Positions 31,540 to 44,000 of a stretch of 64,000 bases of DNA are shown here, one piece after another. Below the pieces are notes generated by a model that was given only the letters and a program-made list of their open reading frames with translations, was not told the origin of the DNA and searched no databases. Source of the DNA: Sipunculus nudus (lineage: Eukaryota; Annelida; Sipuncula; Golfingiida; Sipunculidae); the NCBI GenBank assembly GCA_026874595.1, contig CM049310.1:39561558-39625557 (forward strand), read 5' to 3'. Position 1 is the stretch's first letter. Every line of letters begins with the position of its first letter. The position numbers and the translations under genes are program-made.

Positions 31540-31920
31540 AGTTTATTGTATTAATCTATGATGTAAGTTGAGATGAAAGGAGGTTTGCAAACAACAAAAA
31601 GTACAGGCAGACAGCTTTCCGGGTCACGCTTCAGTTCTGATAAACCATAATTTCCTGGTTAGGTTAATAATTAACAACAAACGATGTTTGGTACATGCAA
31701 GAAACCACCAGTCCTCACAGCAGAGAAGCCATGGTCACGCCTGAATGGCGACGACAACACCCTCTCCCTTTGTTCTTTTAATAGCCGTTAATGAGTTATC
31801 AGCACACTCTGTTGTTTGTCCAGTGTTCTTTGAAATAACGCGTCCTCAGGGGCTGGATGTGACAATCTCTGAGCACATCACAAGACAAGGTCATCATATA
31901 AGGATAATCCACGTCACTGC
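31540..31920 (+). promoter_or_regulatory. upstream module and promoter of copy F
   Basis: It has the same order as copy C: GAGATGAAAGGAGGTTTGC, TCCGGGTCACGCTTCAGTTC, CAAACGATGTTTGG, CATGGTCACGCCTGAATGGC, GCGACGACAACACC, TTCTTTGAAATAACGCGTC and TATAAG at 31897-31902. The inverted CCAAT has decayed to AGGGG, so both long-form genes lack it. Confidence 0.65.
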
Positions 31921-32051
31921 TTAACAGATGATCTCAGAACCTCAAAGCATTCACAGCGATAATTCTGCAGAGTGGATATAGTAAAACATTCAGAGTCGGA
32001 ATTACATTCCACAGTAATTGCACTGAATGATCGAGTGTAATAGGTGATAAT

Positions 32052-32891
32052 ATGGCAGCTCTACTCGCGTCAAGTTGGTGCTATCCTTACAACAGCCAAC
32101 AGCATTTACGTCATGTCGACTCACATTCTTCCACATCATACAGTCATGTGGATATTACAGGTAATATGGGTCATCGCTATCACAGTCAATGCGAATCCAC
32201 AGTGAACTTCAAGATGACGTCACATACAGAGCAGCGGACCGTACCCTCAGTTCCAGTAGATCAGCCTCTCCCTATCCAGGTCGGATCAGAGTATCACATA
32301 GATTATAGTAAATTCCCTGGACTTCTTGAAGAGGAGCGAGGAGGACAGAGGGCGCCACAACCAGCTCTTCTTGTGAAGATGGCATCGACAGAGGCAGGGC
32401 ATAAAACAAGGAGAGGTTGCCCTCTACCGGCAGTATATAACATCACTCAATCAACTTACGAGTCCATGATGAACCTCAAGATGATATCACATACACAGCA
32501 GACGACAAAACCCTCCGTGCCGGTAGACCAGCCGCTCTCTATCCAGGTCGGATCAGAGTATCATATAGATTACAGTAAATTTCCTGGACTTCTTGAAGAG
32601 GAGCGAGGACAGAGGGCGCCACAACCTGCTCTTCTTGTGAAGATGGCACCGACAGAAGCGCAGCAGACGACAGACAGAGGCTGCCTTCTACCGGTAGATT
32701 GTGACATCAAACCGTCAACTTACTGTTTGTCGCGGCAGAATCCTGAAATCAGTGAGAATGAGAGCAACCATGAGAGTTTGTTGTCCTTGGAAGAAATTAT
32801 CTCTCTCAGATCCTGGGAGGACTGTTTACCTGATATCAGTGTGGACTTGATCTGTGACCTGAACCTGGGCCAGAACCGGAGGGATTTGTAA
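32052..32891 (+). CDS. family copy F, long form with duplicated core
   Basis: An intact single-exon frame of 279 aa and the closest relative of copy C. It has MAALLASSWCYPYNSQ, a shortened N-terminal segment, a first core with one extra glycine (EEERGGQRAPQP), the tandem repeat (89 residues here) with a second core, then TTDRGCLLPVDCDIKPSTYC and the LSLEEIISLRSWEDCLPDIS end block with final RDL. Several substitutions between C and F are silent, and the frame is kept over 840 bases, so the long form has been maintained since the block duplicated. The function is unknown. Confidence 0.8.
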   Translation: MAALLASSWCYPYNSQQHLRHVDSHSSTSYSHVDITGNMGHRYHSQCESTVNFKMTSHTEQRTVPSVPVDQPLPIQVGSEYHIDYSKFPGLLEEERGGQRAPQPALLVKMASTEAGHKTRRGCPLPAVYNITQSTYESMMNLKMISHTQQTTKPSVPVDQPLSIQVGSEYHIDYSKFPGLLEEERGQRAPQPALLVKMAPTEAQQTTDRGCLLPVDCDIKPSTYCLSRQNPEISENESNHESLLSLEEIISLRSWEDCLPDISVDLICDLNLGQNRRDL

Positions 32892-33156
32892 ATCGCTGTT
32901 GATTATATAAAAGCAAGGATTGTGCAACGGTTATCATGTCAGTGATATATATATATATATATATATGTTAATTCTTCATGTTTGTATATAAAGATCTGTG
33001 ACCTGGAGGGATTTGTAAATCCCTATGGATAATTTATATGCAATGAAAGCACAACTGTGATATTGCCTGTGATATGTATAGACTGTTTCCCCTTTACATG
33101 TACATGTATGTATATAATATATATTACATTATTACTGTTATAAATCTGTATGACAT

Positions 33157-33162
33157 AATAAA
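33157..33162 (+). terminator. polyadenylation signal AATAAA, copy F
   Basis: About 265 bases after the stop, at the position equivalent to that of copy C. Confidence 0.55.
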
Positions 33163-33240
33163 TACATGTATAAATAATATAAGCCTGAGAAATTGCTTTT
33201 GTTTATATGTAACCCTAACTCTCTTATCTCGTTTGTGAGC

Positions 33241-33241
33241 A

Positions 33242-33276
<35 letters not shown>

Positions 33277-33277
33277 A
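33241..33277. repeat. (GT)n(GA)n microsatellite downstream of copy F
   Basis: A shorter version of the tract after copy C. Confidence 0.95.
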
Positions 33278-33284
33278 CGGTATT

Positions 33285-34424
33285 TCTTTGAGTGCACGGA
33301 ATACCACAGATATACCCATTTTTTACATTTCCCGTATTACGGATTTGTATGCCCATTGAACAGTAAGGGAACAAATCCCCCCTTTACTCGTTTATAAACA
33401 TAGGACTACACACAAATGTTCTCCATTGGTAACGTCACGTAGCTGTAAACACAGTATCCAATTAATTATGAGAACACTCTAAGCAGTTTCATGCACTTAT
33501 TTATACAGTTACCAGTTGGTAACATAATTTGGCCTTGCACTTTAATTTGTCAATATTCGGAAATTCACGTGCAGCCTGATCTTGTACTCTCAATGCCAAT
33601 TCATCAGCTCAGTGATAGCCTGATAGATATAAGCTGATCACATTCATGAGTATACATTAACAAGAACAATACCATAGTGCCACGTGTTAAAGCGCATGAA
33701 AACGGAATTAATTAATATTCATTTTACACCTAAACATACAAACGTCCGTACCGAGGCTATAATTAGACGCTATCCCGTGGCAGGTATCAGTTGAAACGTT
33801 ACCGAGAAGATTTGAATATCTATGGGTAACGTTTTCACTTTCAAAAGTGGCACCTGATTTATAAACATAAATCAGTCATGTATAAGATTAAGTCTGTGCG
33901 CTGAAATCGCCTTCAAATTGGGCGTGCAACGTTTTGGTAATATATTTTATTACTTTTAAACTCGATGCCATGATCACGCAAAAATATAGCATTTGACCGG
34001 GTGGCCGATACATAACCAATATTATAATTAAGGGTAGTGACACTTATCCGTTGTCACGCAACTACTCTTTGGCCACGCCTCGGAAATGCCAGTATTTGGC
34101 CTTGTAATGTCGGGAACAATGCAAAGTGTGTCATAGAATGATATTTAACATGTCAGCCCATAAATGTTTGACAAAATCTTCCGAAGGGGGTTTCGCATCA
34201 CCTCCTTGAAAAACTACGCTGTTAAAAGTGAGCAAACTTGCAACACCATTTGTCATATATGGAATGAAGATAAACCTGTTGTCATGTTTAACGAATAACA
34301 AGCTTTTTTGTACAAATATTATGGCAATGGTACAAAAAATGCATGGAGTAACTCTCTCCAAAACAGCGAGATACAGAGTGGCCTCTAGTAATTTCATCAC
34401 CGTCAGAATGGCGGGTGTGTTCCT
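33285..34424. repeat. 3' flank of copy F, duplicate of 16860-17996
   Basis: It aligns over its whole length with the flank of copy C and leads into the second 23-bp array at the same junction. I see no credible gene. Confidence 0.75.
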
Positions 34425-37400
34425 GTCACTGCTCCTTCATTCGCTCCCTCGCTTCTCCTTTACTCGCTCCCTCACTGCTCCTTTACTCGCTCCCTCACTG
34501 CTCCTTTACTCGCTCTTTTACGGCTCCTTTACTCGCTCCCTCACTGCTCCATTACTTGCTCTCTTACTGCTCCTTTACTTGCTCCCTCACTGCTCCTTTA
34601 CTCGCTCTCTTACTGCTCCTTTACTTGCTCCCTCACTGCTCCTTTACTCGCTCCCTCACTGCTCCTTTACTCGCTCCCTCACTGCTCCTTTACTCGCTCC
34701 CTCACTGCTCCTTTACTCGCTCCTTCACTGCTCCTTTACTCGCCCTTTTACGGCTCCTTTACCCGCTCCCTCACTGCTCCTTTATTCGCTCCCTCACTGC
34801 TCCTTTACTCGCTCCCTCACTGCTCCTTTACTCGCTCTCTTACTGCTCCTTTACTGGCTCCCTCACTGCTCCTTTACTCGCTCTCTTACTGCTCCTTTAC
34901 TTGCTCCCTCACTGCTCCTTTACTCGCTCCCTCACTGCTCCTTTACTCGCTCCCTCACTGCTCCTTTACTTGCTCCTTCATTGCTCCTTTACTCGCTCCC
35001 TCACTGCTCCTTTACTCGCTCCTTCACTGCTCCTTTACTCGCCCTTTTACGGCTCCTTTATTCGCTCCCTCACTGCTCCTTTACTTGCTCCTTCACTGCT
35101 CCTTTACTCGCTCCCTCACTGCTCCTTTACTCGCTCCTTCACTGCTCCTTTACTCGCCCTTTTACGGCTCCTTTATTCGCTCCCTCACTGCTCCTTTACT
35201 TGCTCCTTCATTGCTCCTTTACTCGCTCCCTCACTGCTCCTTTACTCGCTCCTTCACTGCTCCTTTACTCGCCCTTTTACGGCTCCTTTATTCGCTCCCT
35301 CACTGCTCCTTTACTTGCTCCTTCACTGCTCCTTTACTTGCTCCTTCACTGCTCCTTTAATTGCTCCTTCACTGCTCCTTTACTTGCTCCCTCACTGCTC
35401 CTTTATTCGCTCCCTCACTGCTCCTTTACTTGCTCCTTCACTGCTCCTTTACTCGCTCCCTCACTGCTCCTTTACTCGCTCCTTCACTGCTCCTTTACTC
35501 GCCCTTTTACGGCTCCTTTATTCGCTTTTTCACTGCTCCTTTACTTGCTCCTTCACTGCTCCTTTACTTGCTCCCTCACTGCTCCTTTACTCGCTCCCTC
35601 ACTGCTCCTTTACTCGCTCCCTTACTGCACCTTGACTCGCTCCCTCACTGCTCCTTTACTCGCTCCCTTACAGCTCCTTCACTTGCTCCCTCACTGCTCC
35701 TTTACTCGCTCCCTCACTGCTCCTTTACTCGCTCTCTTACTGCTCCTTTACTCGCTCCCTCACTGCTCCTTTACTTGCTCCCTCACTGCTCCTTTACTCT
35801 CTCCTTCACTTCTCCTTTACTTGCTCCCTCACTGCTCCTTGACTCGCTCTCCACTGCTCCTTTACTCGCTCCTTCACTGCTCATTTACTTGCTCCCTCAC
35901 TGCTCCTTTACTCGCCCCCTCACTGCTCCTTTACTCGCTCCCTCACTGCACCTTGACTCGCTCCCTCACTGCGACTTTACTCGCTCCCTTACAGCTCCTT
36001 CACTTGCTCCCTCACTGCTCCTTCACTCGCTCCCTCACTACTCCTTCACTCGCACTCTTACTGTTCCTTCACTCGCTCTCTCACTGCTCCTTTACTCGCT
36101 CCCTCACTGCTCCTTGACTCGCTCTTTCACTGCTCCTTCACTCGCTTCGCCATTGCTCCTTTACTTGCTCTCTCACTGCTCCTTTACTCGCTTTCTTACT
36201 GCTCCATTACTCGCTCCCTCACTGCTCCTTTATTCGCTCCCTCACTGCTCCTTCACTCGCTCCTTCACTGCTCCTTTACTCGCTCCTTCACTGCTCCTTG
36301 ACTCGCTCCCTCACTGCTCCTTTACTCGCTCCCTCACTGCTCCTTTACTGGCTCCCTCACTGCTCCTTTACTCGCTCCCTCACTGCTCCTTTACTCGCTC
36401 TCTTACTGCTCCTTTACTCGCTCCCTCACTGCTCCTTTATTCGCTCCCTCACTGCTCCTTTACTTGCTCCTTCACTGCTGCTTTAATTGCTCCCTCACTG
36501 CTCCTTGACTCGCTCCCTCACTGCTCCTTTACTCGCTCCTTCACTGCTCCTTTACTGGCTCCCTCACTGCTCCTTTATTCGTTCCCTCACTGCTCCTTTA
36601 CTTGCTCCCTCACTGCTCCTTTACTCGCTCCTTCACTGCTCCTTTACTTGCTCCCTCACTGCTCCTTGACTCGCTCCCTCACTGCTCCTTTACTCGCTCC
36701 TTCACTGCTCCTTGACTCGCTCCCTCACTGCTCCTTTACTTGCTTCCTCACTGCTCCTTTACTCGCTCCCTCACTGCTCCTTTACTCGCTCCCTCACTGC
36801 TCCTTTACTCGCTCCCTCACTGCTCCTTTACTCGCTCCCTCACTGCTCCTTCACTCGCTCCCTCACTGCTCCTTTACTAGCTCCTTCACTGCTCCTTTAC
36901 TTGCTCCCTCACTGCTCCTTTACTCGCTCCCTCACTGCTCCTTTACTCGCTCCCTCACTGCTCCTTTACTCGCTCCTTCACTGCTCCTTGACTCGCTCCC
37001 TCACTGCTCCTTTACTCGCTCCCTCACTGCTCCTTTACTGGCTCCCTCACTGCTCCTTTACTCGCTCCCTCACTGCTCCTTTACTCGCTCTCTTACTGCT
37101 CCTTTACTCGCTCCCTCACTGCTCCTTTATTCGCTCCCTCACTGCTCCTTTACTTGCTCCTTCACTGCTGCTTTAATTGCTCCCTCACTGCTCCTTGACT
37201 CGCTCCCTCACTGCTCCTTTACTCGCTCCTTCACTGCTCCTTTACTGGCTCCCTCACTGCTCCTTTATTCGTTCCCTCACTGCTCCTTTACTTGCTCCCT
37301 CACTGCTCCTTTACTCGCTCCTTCACTGCTCCTTTACTTGCTCCCTCACTGCTCCTTGACTCGCTCCCTCACTGCTCCTTTACTCGCTCCTTCACTGCTC

Positions 37401-40400
37401 CTTGACTCGCTCCCTCACTGCTCCTTTACTTGCTTCCTCACTGCTCCTTTACTCGCTCCCTCACTGCTCCTTTACTCGCTCCCTCACTGCTCCTTTACTC
37501 GCTCCCTCACTGCTCCTTTACTCGCTCCCTCACTGCTCCTTCACTCGCTCCCTCACTGCTCCTTTACTAGCTCCTTCACTGCTCCTTTACTTGCTCCCTC
37601 ACTGCTCCTTTACTCGCTCCCTCACTGCTCCTTTACTCGCTCCCTCACTGCTCCTTTATTCGCCCCCTCACTGCTCCTTTACTCGCTCCCTCACTGCTCC
37701 TTTACTCGCTCTCTTACTGCTCCTTTACTTGCTCCCTCACTGCTCCTTTATTCGCTCCCTCACTGCTCCTTTACTCGCTCTCTTACTGCTCCTTTACTCG
37801 CTCCCTCACTGCTCCTTTACTTGCTCCCACACTGCTCCTTTACTCGCTCCTTCACTGCTCCTTTACTTGCTCCCTCACTGCTCCTTGACTCGCTCCCTCA
37901 CTGCTCCTTTACTCGCTCCTTCACTGCTCATTTACTTGCTCCCTCACTGCTCCTTTACTCGCTCCCTCACTGCTCCTTTACTCGCTCCCTCACTGCACCT
38001 TGACTCGCTCCCTCACTGCTCCTTTACTCGCTCCTTCACTGCTCATTTACTTGCTCCCTCACTGCTCCTTTACTCGCTCCCTCACTGCTCCTTTACTCGC
38101 TCCCTCACTGCACCTTGACTCGCTCCCTCACTGCTCCTTTACTCGCTCCCTTACAGCTCCTTCACCTGCTCCCTTACTGCTCCTTCACTCGCTCCCTCAC
38201 TACTCCTTCACTCGCTCTCTTACTGCTCCTTTACTCGCTCCCTCACTGCTCCTTGACTCGCTCTCTCACTGCTCCTTTACTCGCTCCCTCACTGCTCCTT
38301 GACTCGCTCTTTCACTGCTCCTTCACTCGCTTCGTCATTGCTCCTTTACTCGCTCCCTCACTGCTCCTTCACTCGCTGTCTCACTGCTCCTTTACTCGCT
38401 CCCTCACTGCTCCTTGACTCGCTCTTTCACTGCTCCTTCACTCGCTTCGTCATTGCTCCTTTACTCGCTCCCTCACTGCTCCTTTACTCGCTTTCTTACT
38501 GCTCCTTTACTCGCTCCCTCACTGCTCCTTTATTCGCACCCACACTGTCCTTTACTTGCTCCCTCACTGCTCCTTTACTCGCTCCTTCACTGCTCCTTTA
38601 CTCGCTCCTTCACTGCTCCTTGACTCGCTCCCTCACTGCTCCTTTACTCGCTCCTTCACTGCTCCTTTACTGGCTCCCTCACTGCTCCTTTACTGGCTCC
38701 CTCACTGCTCCTTTACTCGCTCTCTTACTGCTCCTTTACTCGCTCCCTCACTGCTCCTTTATTCGCTCCCTCACTGCTCCTTTACTTGCTCCCTCACTGC
38801 TCCTTTACTCGCTCCTTCACTGCTCCTTTACTTGCTCCCTCACTGCTCCTTGACTCGCTCCCTCACTGCTCCTTTACTCGCTCCTTCACTGCTCCTTTAC
38901 TGGCTCCCTCACTGCTCCTTTATTCGCTCCCTCACTGTTCCTTTACTTGCTCCCTCACTGCTCCTTACTCGCTCCTTCACTGCTCCTTTACTTGCTCCCT
39001 CACTGCTCCTTGACCCGCTCCCTCACTGCTCCTATACTCGCTCCTTCACTGCTCCTTTACTGGCTCCCTCACTGCTCCTTTACTTGCTCCCTCACTGCTC
39101 CTTTACTCGCTCATTCACTGCTCCTTTACTCGCTCCCTCACTGCTCCTTTACTCGCTCCCTCACTGCTCCTTCACTCGCTCTCTCACTGCTCCTTTACTC
39201 GCTCCCTCACTGCTCCTTTACTCGCTCCTTCACTGCTCCTTTACTTGCTCCCTCACTGCTCCTTTACTCGCTCCCTCACCGCTCCTTTACTCGCTCCCTC
39301 ACTGCACCTTGACTCGCTCTCTCACTGCTCCTTTACTCGCTCCCTTACAGCTCCTTCACTTGCTCCCTCACTGCTCCTTCACTCGCTCCCTCACTACTCC
39401 TTCACTCGCACTCTTACTGTTCCTTCACTCGCTGTCTCACTGCTCCTTTACTCGCTCCCTCACTGCCCCTTCACTCGCTCTTTCACTGCTACTTCACTCG
39501 CTTCGTCATTGCTCCTTTACTCGCTCTATTACTGCTCCTTTACTCGCTCTCTTACTGGTCCTTGACTCGCTCCCTCACTGTTCCTTTACTCGCTCTCTTA
39601 CTGCTCCTTTACTCGCTCCCTCACTGCTCCTTTATTCGCTCTCTTACTGCTCCTTGACTCGCTCCCCTACTGCTCCTTTACTCGCTCCCTCACTGCTCCT
39701 TCACTCGCTCCCTCACTGCTCCTTTACTCGCTCCCTCACTGCTCCTTTACTCGCTCCCTCACTGCTCCTTTATTCGCTCCCTCACTGTTCCTTTACTTGC
39801 TCCCTCACTGCTCCTTTACTCGCTCCTTCACTGCTGCTTTACTTGCTCCCTCACTGCTCCTTGACTCGCTCCCTCACTGCTCCTTTACTCGCTCCTTCAC
39901 TGCTCCTTTACTTGCTCCCTCACTGCTCCTTTATTCGTTTCCTCACTGCTCCTTTACTTGCTCCCTCACTGCTCCTTTACTCGCTCCTTCACTGCTCCTT
40001 TACTTGCTCCCTCACTGCTCCTTGACTCGCTCCCTCACTGCTCCTTTTCTCGCTCCCTCACTGCTCCTTTACTGGCTCCCTCACTGCTCCTTTACTGGCT
40101 CCCTCACTGTTCCTTTACTCGCTCCATCACTGCTCCTTTACTCGCTCCCTCACTGCTCCTTTAGTCGCTCCCTCACTGCTCCTTCATTCGCTCTCTCACT
40201 GCTCATTTACTCGTTCCCTCACTGCTCCTTTACTCGCTCATTCACTGCTCCTTTACTTGCTCCCTCACTGCTCCTTTACTCACTCCCTCACTGCTCCTTT
40301 ACTCGCTCCCTCACTGCTCCTTTATTCGCTCCCTCACTGCTCCTTTACTCGCTCCTTCACTGCTCCTTTACTCGCTCTCTTACTGCTCCTTTACTTGCTC

Positions 40401-43400
40401 CCTCACTGCTCCTTTATTCGCTCCCTCACTGCTCCTTTACTCGCTCTCTTGCTGCTCCTTTACTCGCTCCCTCACTGCTCCTTTACTTGCTCCCACACTG
40501 CTCCTTTACTCGCTCCTTCACTGCTCCTTTACTTGCTCCCTCACTGCTGCTTGACTCGCTCCCTCACTGCTCCTTTACTCGCTCCTTCACTGCTCATTTA
40601 CTTGCTCCCTCACTGCTCCTTTACTCGCTCCCTCACTGCTCCTTTACTCGCTCCCTCACTGCACCTTGACTCGCTCCCTCACTTCTCCTTTACTCGCTCC
40701 CTTACAGTTCCTTCACCTGCTCCTTCACTGCTCCTTTACTCGCTCCCTCACTGCTCCTTGACTCGCTCTTTCACTGCTCCTTCACTCGCTTCGTCATTGC
40801 TCCTTTACTCGCTCTCTCACTGCTCCTTTACTCGCTTTCTTACTGCTCCTTCACTCGCTCCCTCACTGCTACTTCACTCGCTCCCTCACTGCTCCTTTAC
40901 TTGCTCTCTTACTGCTCCTTTACTCGCTCCCTCACTGCTCCTTTACTCGCTCCTTCACTGCTCCTTTACTCGCTCCTTCAATGCTCCTTGACTCGCTCCC
41001 TCACTGCTCCTTTACTCGCTCCTTCACTGCTCCTTTACTGGCTCCCTCACTCCTCCTTTACTGGCTCCCTCACTGCTCCTTTATTAGCTCCCTCACTGCT
41101 CCTTTACTTGCTCCCTCACTGCTCCTTTACTCGCTCCTTCACTGCTCCTTTACTTGCTCCCTCACTGCTCCTTGACTCCCTCCCTCACTGCTCCTTTACT
41201 CGCTCCTTCACTGCTCCTTTACTGGCTCCCTCACTGCTCCTTTATTCGCTCCCTCACTGCTCCTTTACTTGCTCCCTCACTCCTCCTTTACTCGCTCCTT
41301 CACTGCTCCTTTACTTGCTCCCTCACTGCTCCTTGACCCGCTCCCTCACTGCTCCTTTACTCGCTCCTTCACTGCTCCTTTACTGGCTCCCTCACTGCTC
41401 CTTTACTTGCTCCCTGACTGCTCCTTTACTCGCTCTCTCACTGCTCCTTTACTCACTCCCTCACTGCTCCTTTACTCGCTCCCTCACTGCTCCTTTACTC
41501 GCTCCCCTACTGCTCCTTGACTCGCTCCCTCACTTCTCCTTTACTCGCTCCCTCACTGCTCCTTTACTCGCTCCATTACTGCTCTTTTACTCGCCCCCTC
41601 ACTGCTCCTTTACTCGTTCCCTCACTGCTCCTTCACTCGCTCCATTACTGCTCCTTTACTTGCTCCCTCACTGCTCATTTACTTGCTCTCTCACTGCTCC
41701 TTGACTCGCTCTCTTACTGCTCCTTTACTCGCTCCCTCACTGCTCCTTAACTTGCTCCCTCACCGCTCCCTTACTCGCTCCCTCACTGCTCCTTTACTCG
41801 CTCTCTCACTGCTCCTTTACTTGCTCCCTCACTGCTCCTTTACTCGCTCCCTCACTGTTCCTTGGCTCGCTCCCTCACTGCTCCTTTACTCGCTCCCTCA
41901 CTGCTCCTTTACTTGCTCTCTTACTGTTCCTTTATTCGCTCCCTCACTGCTCCTTCACTCGCTCCCTCACTGCTCCTTTACTGGCTCCCTCACTGCTCCT
42001 TGACTCGCTCCCTCACTGCTCCTTGACTCGCTCCCTCACTGCTCCTTTACTCGCTCCCTCACTGCTCCTTTACTCGCTCCCTCACTGCTCCTTTACTCGC
42101 TCCCCTACTGCTCCTTGACTCGCTCCCTCGCTTCTCCTTTACTCGCTCCCTCACTGCTCCTTTACTCGCTCCATTACTGCTCCTTTACTTGCTCCCTCAC
42201 TGCTACTTTACTCGCTCTCTTACTGTTCCTTTATTCGCTCCCTCACTGCTCCTTCACTCGCTCCCTCACTGCTCCTTTACTTGCTCCCTCACTGCTCCTT
42301 AACTCTCTCCCTCACTGCTCCTTGACTCGCTCCCTCACTGCTCCTTTACTCGCTCCCTCACTGCTCCTTTACTCGCTCCCCTACTGCTCCTTGACTCGCT
42401 CCCTCGCTTCTCCTTTACTCGCTCCCTCACTGCTCCTTTACTCGCTCCATTACTGCTCCATTACTTGCTCCCTCACTGCTCCTTTACTCGTTCCCTCTCT
42501 GCTCCTCTACTTGCTCCATTACTGCTCCTTTACTTGCTCCCTCACTGCTCATTTACTCGCTCTCTCACTGCTCCTTGACTCGCTCTCTTACTGCTCCTTT
42601 ACTCGCTCCCTCACTGCTCCTTAACTTGCTCCCTCACTGCTCCTTGACTCGCTCCCTCACTGCTCCTTTACTCGCTTTCTCACTGCTCCTTTACTTGCTC
42701 CCTCACTGCTCCTTTACTCGCTCCCTCACTGTTCCTTGACTCGCTCCCTCACTGCTCCTTGACTCGCTCCCTCACTGCTCCTTTACTCGCTCCCTCAATG
42801 CTCCTTTACTCGCACCCTCACTGCTCCTTTACTCGCTCCCTCACTGCTCCTTAACTTGCTCCCTCACTGCTCCTTGACTCGCTCCCTCACTGCTCCTTTA
42901 CTCGCTCTCTCACTGCTCCTTTACTTGCCCCTCACTGCTCCTTTACTCGCTCCCTCACTGTTCCTTGACTCGCTCCCTCACTGCTCCTTTACTCGCTCCC
43001 TCACTGCTCCTTTACTCGCTCTCTTACTGCTCCTTTATTCGCTCCCTCACTGCTCCTTCACTCGCTCCCTCACTGCTCCTTTACTTGCTCCCTCACTGCT
43101 CCTTCACTCGCTCCCTCACTGCTCCTTGACTCGCTCCCTCACTGCTCCTTTACTCGCTCCCTCACTGCTCCTTTACTCGCTCCCTCACTGCTCCTTTACT
43201 CGCTCCCCTACTGCTCCTTGACTCGCTCCCTCGCTTCTCCTTTACTCGCTCCCTCACTGCTCTTTTACTCGCTCCATTACTGCTCCTTTACTCGCTCCCT
43301 CACTGCTCCTTTACTCGTTCCCTCACTGCTCCTTTACTCGCTCCATTACTGCTCCTTTACTTGCTCCCTCACTGCTCATTTACTCGCTCTCTCACTGCTC

Positions 43401-43632
43401 CTTGACTCGCTCCCTCACTGCTCCTTGACTCGCTCCCTCACTGCTCCTTTTCTCGCTCCCTCACTGCTCCTTTACACGCTCCCTCACTGCCCCTTTACTT
43501 GCTCCCTCACTGCTCCTTCACTCGCTCCCTCACTGCTCCTTTACTCGCTCTCTTACTGCTCCTTTACTTGCTCCCTCACTGCTCCCTCACTCGCTCCCTA
43601 ACTGCTCCTTCATTCACTCCCTTACTGCTCAG
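34425..43632. repeat. 23-bp minisatellite, array 2 (about 400 units)
   Basis: It has the same 23-bp unit and the same left junction as array 1, but is about 9.2 kb long. Variants with TTGACTCG, TTTACTTG or TTTATTCG are interspersed. A 690-bp (30-unit) higher-order repeat is evident: the runs starting near 36298 and 36988 are almost identical, as are those at 36712 and 37402. TGA and TAA appear only in variant units (CCTTGACTC, CCTTAACTT), so long open frames of up to 880 codons occur in all plus frames. Confidence 0.95.
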
Positions 43633-43637
43633 TAAAG

Positions 43638-44000
43638 ATGTGGAAAATAAAGGTTCAAGAGGCAATCGTAGGTAACGAAGTAAACGAATGTGATGAGCGA
43701 ACTGTAGAAAACGCAGATTTTGTTAAATTTAGAAGTTTTCATTCAAGCTGTTTCAGCCTTCTATTATTTGGTATGCAGCTCGAGAAATACCCGAGTCTTT
43801 ATCTAAGTTTCACTTTCTTGCACAAATTGTAGCTGTGTATATGGAATTACAAACAAACGAAGAACCTTTGTGTCACAACTGTGGTCTATTTTATAGACAT
43901 CCAGTGGCGCATGTATTACTATATTGTGACAGGTCAAAGGGGAACAGAGACAGATTGTGGGATTTTATCTGTAATTGCTGAGTGTCCATGTCTCTGCTCT
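43638..44000 (+). mobile_element. LINE ORF2 C-terminal fragment (zinc finger)
   Basis: After the array, a frame starting MWKIKVQEAIVGNEVNECDE and, in a shifted frame, EPLCHNCGLFYRHPVAHVLL then YCDR followed by RDRLWDFI resemble the end of a LINE ORF2. The finger is C-x2-C-x9-H-x4-C, with cysteine codons at 43871, 43880 and 43925 and His at 43910. There is at least one frame break. Only the last bases recur at 48907, because the tandem duplication starts at 43957. Confidence 0.55.

Noticed and set aside
34228..38118. Very long plus-strand open frames (up to 880 codons) over the 23-bp arrays, one with a 65-residue leader
   Set aside because: The repeat consensus has no stop in any plus frame, so length is not evidence of coding. 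The leader changes phase between the two arrays and shows no coding-like conservation.
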